Shown: positions 8,543-18,228 of the stretch, one piece after another
How positions within the stretch are numbered: position 1 is the first letter of the stretch
Layout of the letters: each line of letters begins with the position of its first letter
Source of the DNA: Symbioplanes lichenis
Lineage (GTDB): Bacteria; Actinomycetota; Actinomycetes; Mycobacteriales; Micromonosporaceae
Length of the DNA: 64,000 nucleotides
Direction of reading: 5' to 3'
NCBI RefSeq assembly: GCF_030709675.1
Contig: NZ_JAUZQD010000016.1
Coordinates: forward strand, 62,001 to 126,000
Notes under the pieces: model-generated
Database searches by the model: none
Seen by the model: the letters and a program-made list of their open reading frames with translations, nothing else
Told to the model about the DNA's origin: nothing
Position numbers and translations under genes: made by a program

Positions 8543-9405
8543 CGGCGGCGGCTCGTGAGGAACAGCACCACATAGGACACGACCAGGATCACGAGGCCGA
8601 GGAGGAACGAGACGGCCGCCGCGTAGTTCACCTGCTGGGAGGTGAAGGCGAGGTGGTACGCGTACAGGTTGGGGGTGTACGCCGAGTCGATCACGGTCGG
8701 GGCGAGCCGTTGCAGCAGGTTCGGTTCGGCGAAGAGCTGGAAGCTGCCGATGACCGAGAAGATCAGCGCGAGCAGCAACGCCGGTCGCAGCGCGGGAATC
8801 TTGATGTGCCAGGCGACGCGCCACGGGCCGGCGCCGTCGATCGCCGCGGCTTCGTACCGTTCGGCCGGGACGGTCCGCAGCGCCGAGTACAGGATGATCA
8901 TGTTGTAGCCGGCGAACTCCCAGGTCACGATGTTGCCCAGGGACACCAGCAGCCAGCCGTCGCCGAGCAGGTCCGGCGGATCGAAACCGAGCCGATCGCC
9001 GAGCTGGGCGAGCGGGCCGAAGTCGGGCCCGTAGAGATATCCGCACATCAGCGTGGCGACGACGCTCGGGACGGCGTACGGAAGAAAGGTCCCCAGCCGC
9101 ACCAGGCGCGCCAGCCGCAGCAGCCCGCTGTCCACGGCGAGGGCGACGGCCAGCGCGACCAGCAGCATGATCGGCACCTGGACGAGGAAGAACAGGGCCA
9201 CCCGGCCGACCCCGCCGAGCAACCGGCCGTCCTGCAGCGCGCGCCCGTAGTTGTCGAGGCCGACGAAGACCGTGCCGCCGACCAGCTGGTCCTTGAAGAG
9301 ACTGAGGTACGCGGCGTAGCCGAGTGGCAGCAGGAACAGCAGCGCGAAACAGAGCAGGAACGGCGCGACGAAGAGGTAGGCGTGGTTCGCCGGCTTACTC
9401 GACAA
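8539..9405 (-). CDS. Carbohydrate ABC transporter permease, MalF type
   Basis: A 288-residue permease with six predicted spans and EAA loop YEAAAIDGAGPWRVAWHIKI. A short N-terminus leads straight into the first span (YLFVAPFLLCFALLFLLPLG). The start is a TTG that overlaps the last codons of the binding-protein gene by 11 bases; no better in-frame ATG or GTG precedes the first span. It pairs with the MalG-like permease, which overlaps by 4 bases. Confidence 0.9.
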   Translation of the reverse strand: MSSKPANHAYLFVAPFLLCFALLFLLPLGYAAYLSLFKDQLVGGTVFVGLDNYGRALQDGRLLGGVGRVALFFLVQVPIMLLVALAVALAVDSGLLRLARLVRLGTFLPYAVPSVVATLMCGYLYGPDFGPLAQLGDRLGFDPPDLLGDGWLLVSLGNIVTWEFAGYNMIILYSALRTVPAERYEAAAIDGAGPWRVAWHIKIPALRPALLLALIFSVIGSFQLFAEPNLLQRLAPTVIDSAYTPNLYAYHLAFTSQQVNYAAAVSFLLGLVILVVSYVVLFLTSRRR

Positions 9406-10762
9406 CGGTGAAACCCTGGTCCTCCGCGTACGCGGTGAGCCGTTCCTGCCACGCGCCGATCGCCGCGGCCACGTCCCCGCCGCCGGTCAGCGCCTTGCCC
9501 GCGGTCTCGGTCCAGTCCTTGCTCGCCTGGTCCAGGAACGGCGGCCACTGCCACCCGACGTCGACCGTGCCACTGATCCCGGCGAACAGTTCGTTCACCC
9601 GCTGCCCACCGAAGAACGCGTTCTCCGCGCCGGTGAACGCCGGATCGGCCAGCAGCGCCTTGGTCGCCGGGAAGAAGTTCTGCGCGGTCGTGAACAGCTT
9701 GGTGACCTCGTGGTCGGTGTTCAGGAACTCGGCGAACTTCGCCGCGGCGATCGGGTTCTTCGTGCCGGTGATGACCGCGCTGGTGGATCCGCCCCAGTTC
9801 CCGGCGACCGGCCGGGCCGGGTCCCACTGCGGCAGCGGCGCCGCCCGCCACTTGCCGGCCGTCGCCTTGGCGCTGCCGGTGAGGAAGACCGACCCCCAGG
9901 CGGCGGTCAGCCAGGTGGCGTACTTGCCGCTGTTCAGCCCCTGGTACCAGGTGTCGGTGAAGTCCGGGTCGGTGGAGATCAGCTTCTCCCGGGCGAGCCC
10001 GCCCCAGTAGTCCGCCACCTTCCGGGCGGCCTCGTCATCGACGGCGAGACCGAGTTCGGTGCCGTTCACCGTGTACGCCTTCGACCCCGCCTGCCACATC
10101 AGCCCGTGCCAGGCGGCGGGCTCGTTCGCGGCGATGTTGGTCAGGTAGACGCCCGGATCGGCGGCGTGCAGCTTGCGGGCCGCGGCGGCGAAGTCGTTCC
10201 AGGTCGCCGGCACCTCGATGCCGTGCCGGTCGAAGAGGTCGGCGCGGTACAACATGCCCATCGGGCCGGTGTCCTGCGGATAGGCCAGGATCTCGCCCTT
10301 CGGACCGGTCACCTGCCCCCATGTCCAGTCGACGAATTTTTCCCGGGTCGCTTCCGCACCGTACGGGCGCAGATCCACCAGGCTGTTCGTGAGCGAGAAC
10401 GTCGGGATGTACTGGAACTCGATCTGAGCGACGTCCGGGGCGCCGGTGCCGGCCTTCAACGCGGTCCGCAATTTGGTGTAGGCGTCGAGCCCCTGCCCGG
10501 CGTTGACCACGGTGACGGTGATGGCCGGGTACTTCTTCTTGAACAGCGCGACTTCCTTCTGGACGTCGGGCACCCAGGTCCAGAAGGTGATCGTCGTCGG
10601 CGTGGTCAGGGCCCGGTCGATGTCGGCCTGACCGACCGGCTCGGCCGGAGGCTGCTCTTCCCTTTCCGGGCCCGAGCAGGCGCCGAGGGCTGCGGCAGCG
10701 GCGGCAGCCCCGGTCATCGACAGCAACCGGCGGCGGCCGATCCGCGAAACGGCAAGCGACAT
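9395..10762 (-). CDS. Carbohydrate ABC transporter substrate-binding lipoprotein
   Basis: A 455-residue cluster B binding protein. The leader has a twin-arginine-like SRIGRRRLLS patch and lipobox LGAC near residue 28, suggesting Tat export and lipidation. Family features follow: TITFWTWVPD strand, FKKKYPAITVTVVN, GTGAPDVAQIE hinge segment, and PMGMLYRADLFDRHGI. It captures a sugar for the two downstream permeases. The ATG at 10762 begins at the leader. It converges with nothing: the PLC-like gene lies 49 bases upstream on the same strand, so co-transcription is possible. Confidence 0.92.
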   Translation of the reverse strand: MSLAVSRIGRRRLLSMTGAAAAAAALGACSGPEREEQPPAEPVGQADIDRALTTPTTITFWTWVPDVQKEVALFKKKYPAITVTVVNAGQGLDAYTKLRTALKAGTGAPDVAQIEFQYIPTFSLTNSLVDLRPYGAEATREKFVDWTWGQVTGPKGEILAYPQDTGPMGMLYRADLFDRHGIEVPATWNDFAAAARKLHAADPGVYLTNIAANEPAAWHGLMWQAGSKAYTVNGTELGLAVDDEAARKVADYWGGLAREKLISTDPDFTDTWYQGLNSGKYATWLTAAWGSVFLTGSAKATAGKWRAAPLPQWDPARPVAGNWGGSTSAVITGTKNPIAAAKFAEFLNTDHEVTKLFTTAQNFFPATKALLADPAFTGAENAFFGGQRVNELFAGISGTVDVGWQWPPFLDQASKDWTETAGKALTGGGDVAAAIGAWQERLTAYAEDQGFTVVE

Positions 10763-10811
10763 GGGACCACCATGTCGCGCCGACCCCTACAAATTCAAGC
10801 TCTTCGATCTT

Positions 10812-12188
10812 TTAGAGCACCGCGTCTTTCAGGAGAGCCTGGTACCAGGTCGCGTTCGGCGTGTTCGTCGCCGGGAAGTTGGCGAGCGGATCGGTCGCCT
10901 GCGCCGCCGCGTCGAAGTCCCAGCCGCGCACGCTGACCCCGGCCTGCCGGCCCTGGACCATGAACGCCTTGTTCGTCGCGGTCGCGGCCCAGAAGACGGC
11001 GCCGTCCTTGAGGGTGGCGCTGTCGCCGGCCTGATACTCGACGAAGGCCAGCTGCGGCAACCGGATCGGGGTCGCCGGTGCCCGGTCGGTGGCCACGGAC
11101 AAGGTGCCGCCTGTCACCGTCACCGTGCGGCCGGCGGCTGATGCCGTACCGGTGGGGTAGCGACTGTCCGACGTCGTGGCGTGCGCACCCCAGGTGATGG
11201 TGGATGCTCCGGCCGTGCCCCGCCAGTCCCAGTTCTGGCTGGCGCTCTGACTCTTGTGGATCTCGCGGACGGCGGTGCCGGCGAGATCGGTGAACGCGAT
11301 CGTCGGCAGCGTCCCGGTGTCGTACTTGGCGGACGCCGACCAGGTGATCTCGCCCGCTTCGTCGAGCCGCCCGACCCGGCTCCACAGGTTGGTGCCGCTC
11401 GGCGCCTGGTGCACCTCGACGACCGTACCGTCGTTGTTGAGCGCGACCGCCGGCGTCTTGCCGGTGTCGTACCTGCCGTGCCGCTGCCAGGTGACGCGAC
11501 CGTCCGCGCCGTACCTGCCCGTCCAGTACCAGAGCACGCCGGAGCCGGTGTCGTGCACCTCGACCACCTGCCCGTTGGCGTTGATCGCGACCGCCGGGTT
11601 GCTGCCGCTGTCCCGCCGGTAACCGGACCGCCCGGTCGCGTTGCCGGACAGCACCGTCACGACCCGTCCGCGCAGCGACCCGACCGTCCCCAGCGAACCC
11701 GTCGCGAGCCGGCTCCCGAAGACGTCCCGGATCTCCTCGTTCAGAGCACCCAAGTTCCCTTCCCGGTACGAAGCCCGCGCCGTCAAGTCGTCCTTCATGT
11801 CGACCAGCACGGTGATCGGGGCCGCCCCCGGATGCGCGGCCGACCAGCTGCTGACCGTCGACAACCAGTCCCGCAGGTTGTTGCCGGCCGGGTTGCCGCC
11901 CGAGTGGTCCACCTGGTCGCCGGGCGACCCGTGCCCGACCCGGAAGTCCCCGATCGTGGCGTGCTCCCCGCTCCAGACGTCCAGCTCGACGAACCGGACC
12001 CCGGAGTCGAGCTGCTGCGTGATCGAGCCCCGGGCGCCCCCGGAGTACGAGTTGTGGGTGGCCTTGAACACAGCGGCGGCGAACGGCAGGTCGTCGCCGG
12101 TCGCCGCGTGGGCGGGCTGCGGCGCGACGGCGATGAGGGCGGCGGCGGTCACAGCGGCACCCCACGCGCGTACCCGGAGGTCAGTCAT
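10812..12188 (-). CDS. Secreted PI-PLC-like phosphodiesterase (X-domain type)
   Basis: A 458-residue secreted protein with signal peptide cleaved near AHA (residue 28). FKATHNSYSGG (His45) followed by GVRFVELDVW is the start of the TIM barrel of bacterial phosphatidylinositol-specific phospholipase C-like enzymes; a second His in VGHGSP fits the general-acid position. ITVLVDMKD is the next barrel strand. The C-terminal half contains two related blocks (NPAVAINANGQVVEVHD and TPAVALNNDGTVVEVHQ) that look like propeller-type repeats, perhaps for surface or carbohydrate binding. Substrate uncertain. Confidence 0.8.
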   Translation of the reverse strand: MTDLRVRAWGAAVTAAALIAVAPQPAHAATGDDLPFAAAVFKATHNSYSGGARGSITQQLDSGVRFVELDVWSGEHATIGDFRVGHGSPGDQVDHSGGNPAGNNLRDWLSTVSSWSAAHPGAAPITVLVDMKDDLTARASYREGNLGALNEEIRDVFGSRLATGSLGTVGSLRGRVVTVLSGNATGRSGYRRDSGSNPAVAINANGQVVEVHDTGSGVLWYWTGRYGADGRVTWQRHGRYDTGKTPAVALNNDGTVVEVHQAPSGTNLWSRVGRLDEAGEITWSASAKYDTGTLPTIAFTDLAGTAVREIHKSQSASQNWDWRGTAGASTITWGAHATTSDSRYPTGTASAAGRTVTVTGGTLSVATDRAPATPIRLPQLAFVEYQAGDSATLKDGAVFWAATATNKAFMVQGRQAGVSVRGWDFDAAAQATDPLANFPATNTPNATWYQALLKDAVL

Positions 12189-12382
12189 GGCCCGACCCTA
12201 AAATGCCATTTCCGGACGTCGATGGGCCACGATCGGAACGCCGGATGAAATCGCGGCGGACGACCCCGCCCACGAGGGTGGCACGCACGGGCAGAAGTTC
12301 GGGGACGCCGGGACCTGTCGGCTTCCGGGGGCCGGCGCGACAATCGAGCGCGGCAAATCCGTCTATCCCGTGTGGAGGAACA

Positions 12383-12829
12383 GTGTCAGTCAAGCTTCAC
12401 GCCCGTCGCGCCGGAGTCGTCGCCGTGGCGGTGACCGCCGGCCTGCTCGCCGCCGGTGGCGCGGCGCGGGCCACCCCGGCCGGTCCCGGCGTCGCGGGGA
12501 CGATCATCTGGGAGAAGACGGTCGCGAACACGCACTACGTCTTTCGGGAGATCACCATCCCGGCGGGTCAGGCGACCGGCTGGCACTACCACGACGGCAC
12601 CCTCTACGGGTACGTCAAGCAGGGCACGCTGAGCCACTTCGACTCCACCTGCGAGTCCGACGGCGTCTACCCCGCGCACCACACCATCCAGGAGCCCAGC
12701 GGCGCCGACCACGTGCACATCGGCATGAACAAGGGCACGGTCCCGGTGATCTTGGACGTCCTCTACGTGCTGCCCGCCGGCGCCCCGCTGTCCGAGGACG
12801 CGCCGAACCCGGGCTGTGACTTCCAGTAA
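12383..12829 (+). CDS. Secreted cupin-domain protein
   Basis: A 148-residue protein with an export signal (HARRAGVVAVAVTAGLLAAGGAARA) and a single cupin barrel. GWHYHDGTLYGYV supplies the first metal-binding His pair and DHVHIGMN a later His-rich strand; one Cys pair (STCES, PGCDF) may form a disulfide. GTG start at 12383 follows GGAGGA closely. Role unknown; perhaps an extracytoplasmic metal-binding or small-ligand protein. It stands alone between the PLC-like gene (divergent) and the MFS exporter. Confidence 0.75.
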   Translation: MSVKLHARRAGVVAVAVTAGLLAAGGAARATPAGPGVAGTIIWEKTVANTHYVFREITIPAGQATGWHYHDGTLYGYVKQGTLSHFDSTCESDGVYPAHHTIQEPSGADHVHIGMNKGTVPVILDVLYVLPAGAPLSEDAPNPGCDFQ

Positions 12830-12883
12830 CCCGCAGCGGTCACCGAGCCGGGCCGGGCGTCGGCGCGAGAATTGGACCGGGCG

Positions 12884-12895
12884 CAGGTATACCTG
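12884..12895. promoter_or_regulatory. Palindromic operator candidate in the MFS gene promoter
   Basis: CAGGTATACCTG is a perfect 12-base palindrome lying between a possible -35 TTGGAC (12872-12877) and -10 TAGCGT (12896-12901), 54 bases before the MFS start. That position is where a TetR- or MarR-type repressor would block transcription until a drug is sensed. No regulator gene is adjacent. Confidence 0.45.
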
Positions 12896-12948
12896 TAGCG
12901 TGCAGCCGTGTCTGGAGACGCCGTCGGCCTGCGCGAATACAGGAAGCC

Positions 12949-14496
12949 GTGACCACTTCTCCCGTCGCTTCCCGGCCCCGGCTCGTCCTGGCCGTGCTCG
13001 CCGCCTCGGGCATCGTCGTGTCGATCATGCAGACGATCGTCGTGCCGCTGCTGCCGTCGCTGCCCCGCCTGACGAACAGCGCCCCCGGCGACGTCGGCTG
13101 GCTGGTCACCGTGACGCTGCTGACCGGCGCGGTGTTCACCCCGCTGCTCGGGCGGGCCGGCGACATGTACGGAAAACGCCGCGTACTCCTGTCGGTCATG
13201 GCTTTGCTGGTTGTGGGCTCCGTCCTGTGTGGAGCCAGCTCGCATCTGGTGGTGCTCATCGTCGGCCGGGCCCTGCAGGGCGCCGCGCTGGCCGTGGTGC
13301 CGCTGGGCATGAGCATCCTGCGCGACGAGCTGCCCCGCGAGAAGGTGCTGTCCTCCACCGCGATCATGAGCTCGACCCTGGGCGTCGGCGCCGCGTTCGG
13401 CATCCCGGTCGCCGCCGCCGTCGTGCACTACGTCGACTGGCACGTCATGTTCTGGGTCTCCGCGTTGCTCAGCCTGGTCTTCGCCGTTCTGATCCGCCTC
13501 TTCGTCCCCGAGTCGCCGGTCCGCTCGCCCGGCCGCTTCGACATCCCCGGCGCCCTGGGCCTCACCGCGATCCTGACCGGCCTGCTCATCGCCGTGTCCA
13601 AGGGCGCGACGTGGGGCTGGACCGCCCCGCGCACCTGGGGCCTGTTCGCCGCGGCCGTGCTCCTGACGCCGCTGTGGGGCTGGTTCGAGTCACGCACCAC
13701 GCAACCGCTCGTCGACCTGCGCACCTCGGCCCGGCCCGCGGTCCTGTTCACCAACCTGGCCAGCCTGCTCGTCGGCTTCGCGTTCTACGCCAACTCCCTG
13801 AGCACCGCCCAGCTCGTGCAAGAACCCACATCCACCGGGTACGGCCTCGGCCTGTCCGTGGTGGCCAGCGGCCTGTGCCTCATCCCGGGCGGCCTCGCCA
13901 TGGCCCTGCTCTCCCCGGTGTCCGGCTGGATCTCCGCCCGCCGTGGCCCCCGCTTCACGCTGCTGCTGGCCGGCGTCGTGATCGCCGCCGGTTACCTCTT
14001 CCGCGTCTTCACCAGTGAGGCCCTGTGGAGCATCGTCGCCGGCGCCCTCTTCGTCGGCGCGGGCACCGCCCTGGCGTACTCCGCGCTGCCCAGCCTCATC
14101 ATGACGTCGGTCCCCGTCGACGAGACGGCGGCGGCCAACGGCATCAACACGCTCATGCGCTCGATCGGCACGGCCGTCTGCAGCGCCGTCGTCGCCACGA
14201 TCCTGGCCAACCTGACCATGAGCGTTCCGGGCGGCACCGCCTCGACCCTGCACGCGTACCAGGTCATCTTCGCCGCCGCCGGACTCGCCGCGCTCGCCTC
14301 GTTCGTGGTGGCCCTGTTCATCCCCCGGCGGCAGGCCCCCGGCGGGTTCTCCGCGTCGACGATCCGCAGCAAAGCCGGCCCGGCCGCGACCGGGGCACCC
14401 ATCTCCGCACCACCGCGGCGGGCGGCCATGGCGTCGCGGATCGGCTGGTACGCGGGGTTTGGCACGCCCCGCTCGGTGCTCATGCCACCTGGATGA
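12949..14496 (+). CDS. MFS drug exporter, DHA2 (14-span) family
   Basis: A 515-residue proton-coupled exporter with the EmrB/QacA-type layout. Motif A is present as GRAGDMYGKRRVLL, motif C-like glycine-rich text as VGAAFGIPVAAAV, and about 14 hydrophobic segments are visible. The GTG start has AGGAAG 4 bases upstream. The last 45 residues are soluble and Ala/Pro-rich, and the stop overlaps the convergent oxidoreductase gene by 17 bases, so the tail may be a read-on extension. Probably exports hydrophobic cations or antibiotics; the palindrome upstream suggests substrate-induced control. Confidence 0.9.
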   Translation: MTTSPVASRPRLVLAVLAASGIVVSIMQTIVVPLLPSLPRLTNSAPGDVGWLVTVTLLTGAVFTPLLGRAGDMYGKRRVLLSVMALLVVGSVLCGASSHLVVLIVGRALQGAALAVVPLGMSILRDELPREKVLSSTAIMSSTLGVGAAFGIPVAAAVVHYVDWHVMFWVSALLSLVFAVLIRLFVPESPVRSPGRFDIPGALGLTAILTGLLIAVSKGATWGWTAPRTWGLFAAAVLLTPLWGWFESRTTQPLVDLRTSARPAVLFTNLASLLVGFAFYANSLSTAQLVQEPTSTGYGLGLSVVASGLCLIPGGLAMALLSPVSGWISARRGPRFTLLLAGVVIAAGYLFRVFTSEALWSIVAGALFVGAGTALAYSALPSLIMTSVPVDETAAANGINTLMRSIGTAVCSAVVATILANLTMSVPGGTASTLHAYQVIFAAAGLAALASFVVALFIPRRQAPGGFSASTIRSKAGPAATGAPISAPPRRAAMASRIGWYAGFGTPRSVLMPPG

Positions 14497-15403
14497 CGAC
14501 CTTGCCCGCGGGGTGACCGTTCTCGACGGCGGCGAGGGCGGCCGGAGCGTCGGAGAGCGGGTGGACCGCGGTGATCACGGGGGTGAGGACCCCGTCGAGG
14601 GCCAGCCGGGCGGTCCGCTCCAGGTTCTCACGATCGAGGCGACGGTCGACGGAGCGCCCGCCGATGCCGGCCACCGACATGTCACTCACGGCGATGACGT
14701 TGCGGGGATCCTTGGCCAGCGGGGCAACCGTCCGCAGCGCGGCGCCCCCGACCGTGTCGACGATCCCGTCGAAGCCGTCCGGAACCAGCTCGCGGGCCGC
14801 GCCGACGACGTCCCCGGCGGTGTAGTCGATGAACCGCACCCCGGCGGCCTCGGCGAGCTCGCGTTTGGCGCTGCTCCCGGTGCCGGCCACCCGCAGCCCG
14901 CGCCCGGCGGCCAGCTGGGCGACGAGGAGCCCGACCCCGCCCCCGACCCCGTTGACCAGAACCGTGGCCCCGGCCGGCAGGCCGAGCTGGTCGAGCGCGT
15001 CCACCGCGGTCGTCCCGGCCACCGGCAGCGTCGCCGCCACGGTCGCGGACAGGCCCGCCGGGATGCGAGCGGTGTGCGCCGCGGACAGCACCGTCGTCTC
15101 CGCGTAGGTGCCGCCACCGGTGAGCGCGAAGCCGAAGACCGGGTCGCCCACCTCGAGCCCGTCGACGCCCTCGCCCAGGGCGAGAACGGTTCCCGCCGCC
15201 TCCATGCCCAGGACGCGGGGGAACGGACGCCCGCTGTCGAGCCCGGGCAGCAGGGCCGAGCGCATGACGTGGTCCATCGGGTTCACGCCGGCGACGTCGA
15301 CCCGGATCAGCACCTCGCCGGGACCGGGAACCGGGTCGGGACGATCGAAGAACTCCTGCACCTCAGGCCCGCCGAACCTGCCGAAACCCCACGCCTGGCC
15401 CAT
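14480..15403 (-). CDS. Zinc-independent MDR-family NADPH:quinone oxidoreductase-like enzyme
   Basis: A 307-residue medium-chain reductase. The N-terminal GroES-like half has GEVLIRVDVAGVNPMD and the Rossmann half has VLVNGVGGGVGLLVAQLA, the AxGxxGxxG-type NADPH loop. No structural or catalytic zinc Cys set is present, placing it with quinone oxidoreductase/enoyl reductase-like members. GGAGG lies 9 bases before the ATG. Substrate unknown. It converges with the MFS gene. Confidence 0.88.
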   Translation of the reverse strand: MGQAWGFGRFGGPEVQEFFDRPDPVPGPGEVLIRVDVAGVNPMDHVMRSALLPGLDSGRPFPRVLGMEAAGTVLALGEGVDGLEVGDPVFGFALTGGGTYAETTVLSAAHTARIPAGLSATVAATLPVAGTTAVDALDQLGLPAGATVLVNGVGGGVGLLVAQLAAGRGLRVAGTGSSAKRELAEAAGVRFIDYTAGDVVGAARELVPDGFDGIVDTVGGAALRTVAPLAKDPRNVIAVSDMSVAGIGGRSVDRRLDRENLERTARLALDGVLTPVITAVHPLSDAPAALAAVENGHPAGKVVIQVA

Positions 15404-15542
15404 CTTCTACCGCCTCCGGTGCGACCGGCCCGGTCGTTCCGGGCCCTGCCGCCATCCTCACCTCTCACACCGGCGTGAAGGGCAACCGACTGAGGCGCGG
15501 ATCACGTTGGCGTACCGCGGGTGAGCTTCCCGGCCGTCCGCG

Positions 15543-16412
15543 TCACAGCACGGTGACGAGTTCGTCGAGCATGCGGCCGAAGGCGCCGACCGCGATCGAC
15601 AGGTGGCCCTCCCCCTGCTCCAGGTGAGCGGTCACCCCCGGGATGTGGGCGGCGAGCCACCGGCCATGGGCGTACGGCACCATCAGGTCCTCGCTGCCCT
15701 GCCACACGAAGACCGGCGCCGTGATCTCGGCCAGGTCGAAACCCCAGTCCCTGGTGAAGGCCAGGTCGTCGTCGAGCCACCCGTCGACGCCCGCACTCAG
15801 CGCCTCCGTGAAGTTGGCCGCCAGATCCACGCCGAACTCGTCGGTCAGCACGGCGCGGTCCACGGGCGGCAGCAGACTCGACATCCCCGCGATCAGACCG
15901 TCCGCGTCAGCGCCGCGCATCCCTTCAGCTTCCTTCTCCAGGTACGGCCGAAGCTCCTGCTCGCCCCGCGCCGCCGCACCGAACTCCGCGATGTTGTCCT
16001 CTCCCATGCCGGCGAGGAAGTCCAGCCCGGCGCCCTCGTACGGGGCGGCTCCGGCGATCACCAGCACACCCGCGACCCGCTCCGGCAGCCGCGCGGCCGT
16101 CGCGAGGGCATGCGGACCGCCCCCGGACCAGCCCGCGACCAGGCAGCGCGAGACACCGAGATGGTCGAGCACGTCTTGCACGTCCGCCGCCACATCCACC
16201 ACCGCCCGCCCCGGAGCGCGGGTGGAGGCGCCGTAGCCCGCCCGGGAGAACGTCACGAACCGCAGCCCCCGTTCGTGAGCCGCCCGCTCCATGTAGCGGA
16301 AGGGCCGGGCCGCCCCCGGCGTACCGTGCTGAAACACCAGCGGCACGCCGTCCACCGGGCCGGTCACCACCACGTCGAGCCGCCGCCCGTCCCGTACGGA
16401 AATCGTCGTCAT
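15543..16412 (-). CDS. Alpha/beta hydrolase
   Basis: A 289-residue serine hydrolase. The nucleophile elbow is GWSGGG, the oxyanion region FQHGTPG, the acid GSEDLMVP, and the base EGHLSI near the C-terminus, in the canonical order. The cap region between elbow and acid is about 110 residues and mostly helical. GAGGATTC precedes the ATG. No signal peptide, so intracellular. An inverted repeat 78 bases upstream may be its operator. Substrate not predictable. Confidence 0.9.
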   Translation of the reverse strand: MTTISVRDGRRLDVVVTGPVDGVPLVFQHGTPGAARPFRYMERAAHERGLRFVTFSRAGYGASTRAPGRAVVDVAADVQDVLDHLGVSRCLVAGWSGGGPHALATAARLPERVAGVLVIAGAAPYEGAGLDFLAGMGEDNIAEFGAAARGEQELRPYLEKEAEGMRGADADGLIAGMSSLLPPVDRAVLTDEFGVDLAANFTEALSAGVDGWLDDDLAFTRDWGFDLAEITAPVFVWQGSEDLMVPYAHGRWLAAHIPGVTAHLEQGEGHLSIAVGAFGRMLDELVTVL

Positions 16413-16489
16413 GCTCGAATCCTCTCGTGGATCTCCGTGCCCCGCAGCGTCGTCTCGCCGACGGGCACGGCCGTGCATGCCTCTCGATA

Positions 16490-16504
16490 GCTGCCAGAGG
16501 CAGC
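16490..16504. promoter_or_regulatory. Inverted-repeat operator candidate upstream of the hydrolase gene
   Basis: GCTGCC-AGA-GGCAGC is a perfect 6-3-6 inverted repeat. On the minus strand it is followed directly by TATCGA, a plausible -10 for the hydrolase gene, so a bound repressor would cover the -35/-10 spacer. The rest of 16413-16627 shows no gene. Confidence 0.4.
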
Positions 16505-16627
16505 ATTCGCAGCCGGCCGCACCGTCACCATGCCCACCGCCTGCACGAAGCGATCTCCCGCCATCAGGAAATCCGCTGGTCAAGCCGCACCACCGACCGC
16601 GAGCGGCCGCCCTGCGGTGACAGGGTT

Positions 16628-17650
16628 TCAGACGGTGAGCAGGGTCTTGATCGCGCGGCGCTCGTCCATCGCGCGGTAGCCCTCGGCGGCCTGCTCAAGG
16701 GGCAGCGTCAGGTCGAACACCTGGCCGGGGTCGATGGCGCGGCTGCCGATCAGCTCCATCAGGTGCGGCAGGAAACGGCGTACGGGGGCCGGACCGCCGT
16801 GCAGGTGCACCAGCGAGAAGAACATCTCCATACCCGGCAGGCTCACGTCGTGCGTGACACCCACATAGCCGACGTGCCCACCGGCGCGGGTCGAACGGAT
16901 CGCCTGCATCATCGACTCCTGCGTGCCGACCGCCTCGATCACCGAGTGCGCGCCCAGCCCGCCGGTCATCTCCTTGATCGCCGCGATACCCGCGTCGCCG
17001 CGCTCGGCCACGATGTCGGTCGCCCCGAACTCCAAGGCGAGCTTCTGCCGCGACTCGTGCCGGCTCATCGCGATGATCCGCTCCGCGCCCAACTGCTTCG
17101 CCGCCAGCACACCCAACAAACCCACCGCGCCGTCACCGACGACGGCGACGGTCTTGCCCGGACCCGCCTCGGCGGCCACCGCGGCGAACCAGCCCGTACC
17201 CAGCACGTCCGAGGCCGCCAGATAGCTCGGGATCAGATCCGCGTCGGGAAGCGAGGGCGTGCCGACCAGCGTGCCGTCCGCGAGAGGCACACGCAGGTAC
17301 TCCGCCTGCGAACCCAGCGCCCCCATCGGCACCCGGTGCACACAACCCGACTGATAGCCCGCCCGGCAGATCTCACACGTGTTGTCGCTCGCCCAGAACG
17401 AGCCGACCACGAACTGACCCTTACGTACGGACGTGACCTCGCTGCCGACCTCCTCGACGACGCCCACGTACTCGTGACCCATGGCCATCGCGTGCTCGAC
17501 CGGCTGAATTCCCCGGTACGGCCACAGGTCCGACCCGCACACGCACGTCGCCGACAGTTTGATGATGGCGTCGGTGGGCGCCTCGATCCGCGGGTCGTTC
17601 CGGTCTTCCACCCGGACGTCGCCGGGGGCGTACATGACTGCTCCACGCAT
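16628..17650 (-). CDS. Zinc-dependent alcohol dehydrogenase family protein
   Basis: A 340-residue class III-like MDR enzyme. CVCGSDLW and [12 protein letters not shown] carry the catalytic-zinc Cys and His, [13 protein letters not shown] the structural-zinc loop, and [17 protein letters not shown] the NAD(P) Rossmann motif. AGGAGA lies just before the ATG. It follows the CMD-family gene by 8 bases and is the last gene of a cupin-CMD-dehydrogenase operon. Such sets probably handle reactive aldehydes, quinones or aromatic ring-cleavage products; the exact substrate is unknown. Confidence 0.92.
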   Translation of the reverse strand: MRGAVMYAPGDVRVEDRNDPRIEAPTDAIIKLSATCVCGSDLWPYRGIQPVEHAMAMGHEYVGVVEEVGSEVTSVRKGQFVVGSFWASDNTCEICRAGYQSGCVHRVPMGALGSQAEYLRVPLADGTLVGTPSLPDADLIPSYLAASDVLGTGWFAAVAAEAGPGKTVAVVGDGAVGLLGVLAAKQLGAERIIAMSRHESRQKLALEFGATDIVAERGDAGIAAIKEMTGGLGAHSVIEAVGTQESMMQAIRSTRAGGHVGYVGVTHDVSLPGMEMFFSLVHLHGGPAPVRRFLPHLMELIGSRAIDPGQVFDLTLPLEQAAEGYRAMDERRAIKTLLTV

Positions 17651-17658
17651 GTTGTCTC

Positions 17659-18228
17659 CTAGGATTTCGCGGCCCGCTCGGCCACCACGGCCAGCAGCTC
17701 TCGCAGCTGCGCCTCGGTGAAGCCGACGTTGCGGGCGATGCTCAGGTGCGATTGCAGCTGCGACTCGACGCCGTCCAGGCTCGCCAGGGCGCCGACGGTG
17801 GCGAGTTCGCGGGTGGGCCAGTCGAGGTTGTCGCGGCCGAAGATGTCGCCGAACAGGTGGCCCTTGAGGAACTCGTCGATCGCCGGGGCGAAGTCGAACA
17901 GCGGCCCGGTCACCGGCCCGCCGGTCAGCTTCGCCTGATTCGCGGCGCCCAGCTCGTGCCGGTCGGCGGGAAGCGGGCCCGGCTCAGCCCCGGCCGGGTC
18001 GTCGAATCCGCGCGCCCGTCGCTCGTCGAGCAGCGCCATGAACGTACCCAGGGCATTGAGGCTGCGCGGGAACCCGGCATAGGCGTACAGCTGGACCAGA
18101 ATCTCTTTGACCTCGTTGACCGTGAGACCGGCGTCGAGGCCCTCGGCCAGCGCCTCGCGCAGCTCGGACAGCCGCCCGGTGGCGGTGAAGGCGCCGATCA
18201 ACGCCGCCGCATGCTGCCGCGGGGTCAC
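17659..18228 (-). CDS. Carboxymuconolactone decarboxylase (CMD) family protein
   Basis: A 189-residue protein with two CMD-like helical repeats. The first has GLTVNEVKEILVQLYAYAG, the second RELATVGALASLDGVESQLQSH. Neither repeat has the CxxC-x3-H redox pair of AhpD, so it is not a peroxidase of that kind. The GTG start overlaps the upstream cupin stop (GTGA). The pairing cupin plus CMD is also found as a single fused polypeptide in other bacteria, supporting a joint role. Confidence 0.85.
   Translation of the reverse strand: MTPRQHAAALIGAFTATGRLSELREALAEGLDAGLTVNEVKEILVQLYAYAGFPRSLNALGTFMALLDERRARGFDDPAGAEPGPLPADRHELGAANQAKLTGGPVTGPLFDFAPAIDEFLKGHLFGDIFGRDNLDWPTRELATVGALASLDGVESQLQSHLSIARNVGFTEAQLRELLAVVAERAAKS

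Noticed and set aside
8539-10762. Missing ATPase as evidence of a broken sugar importer
   Set aside because: Actinobacterial CUT1 importers routinely lack a local ATPase and share an MsiK-type protein, so absence is normal.
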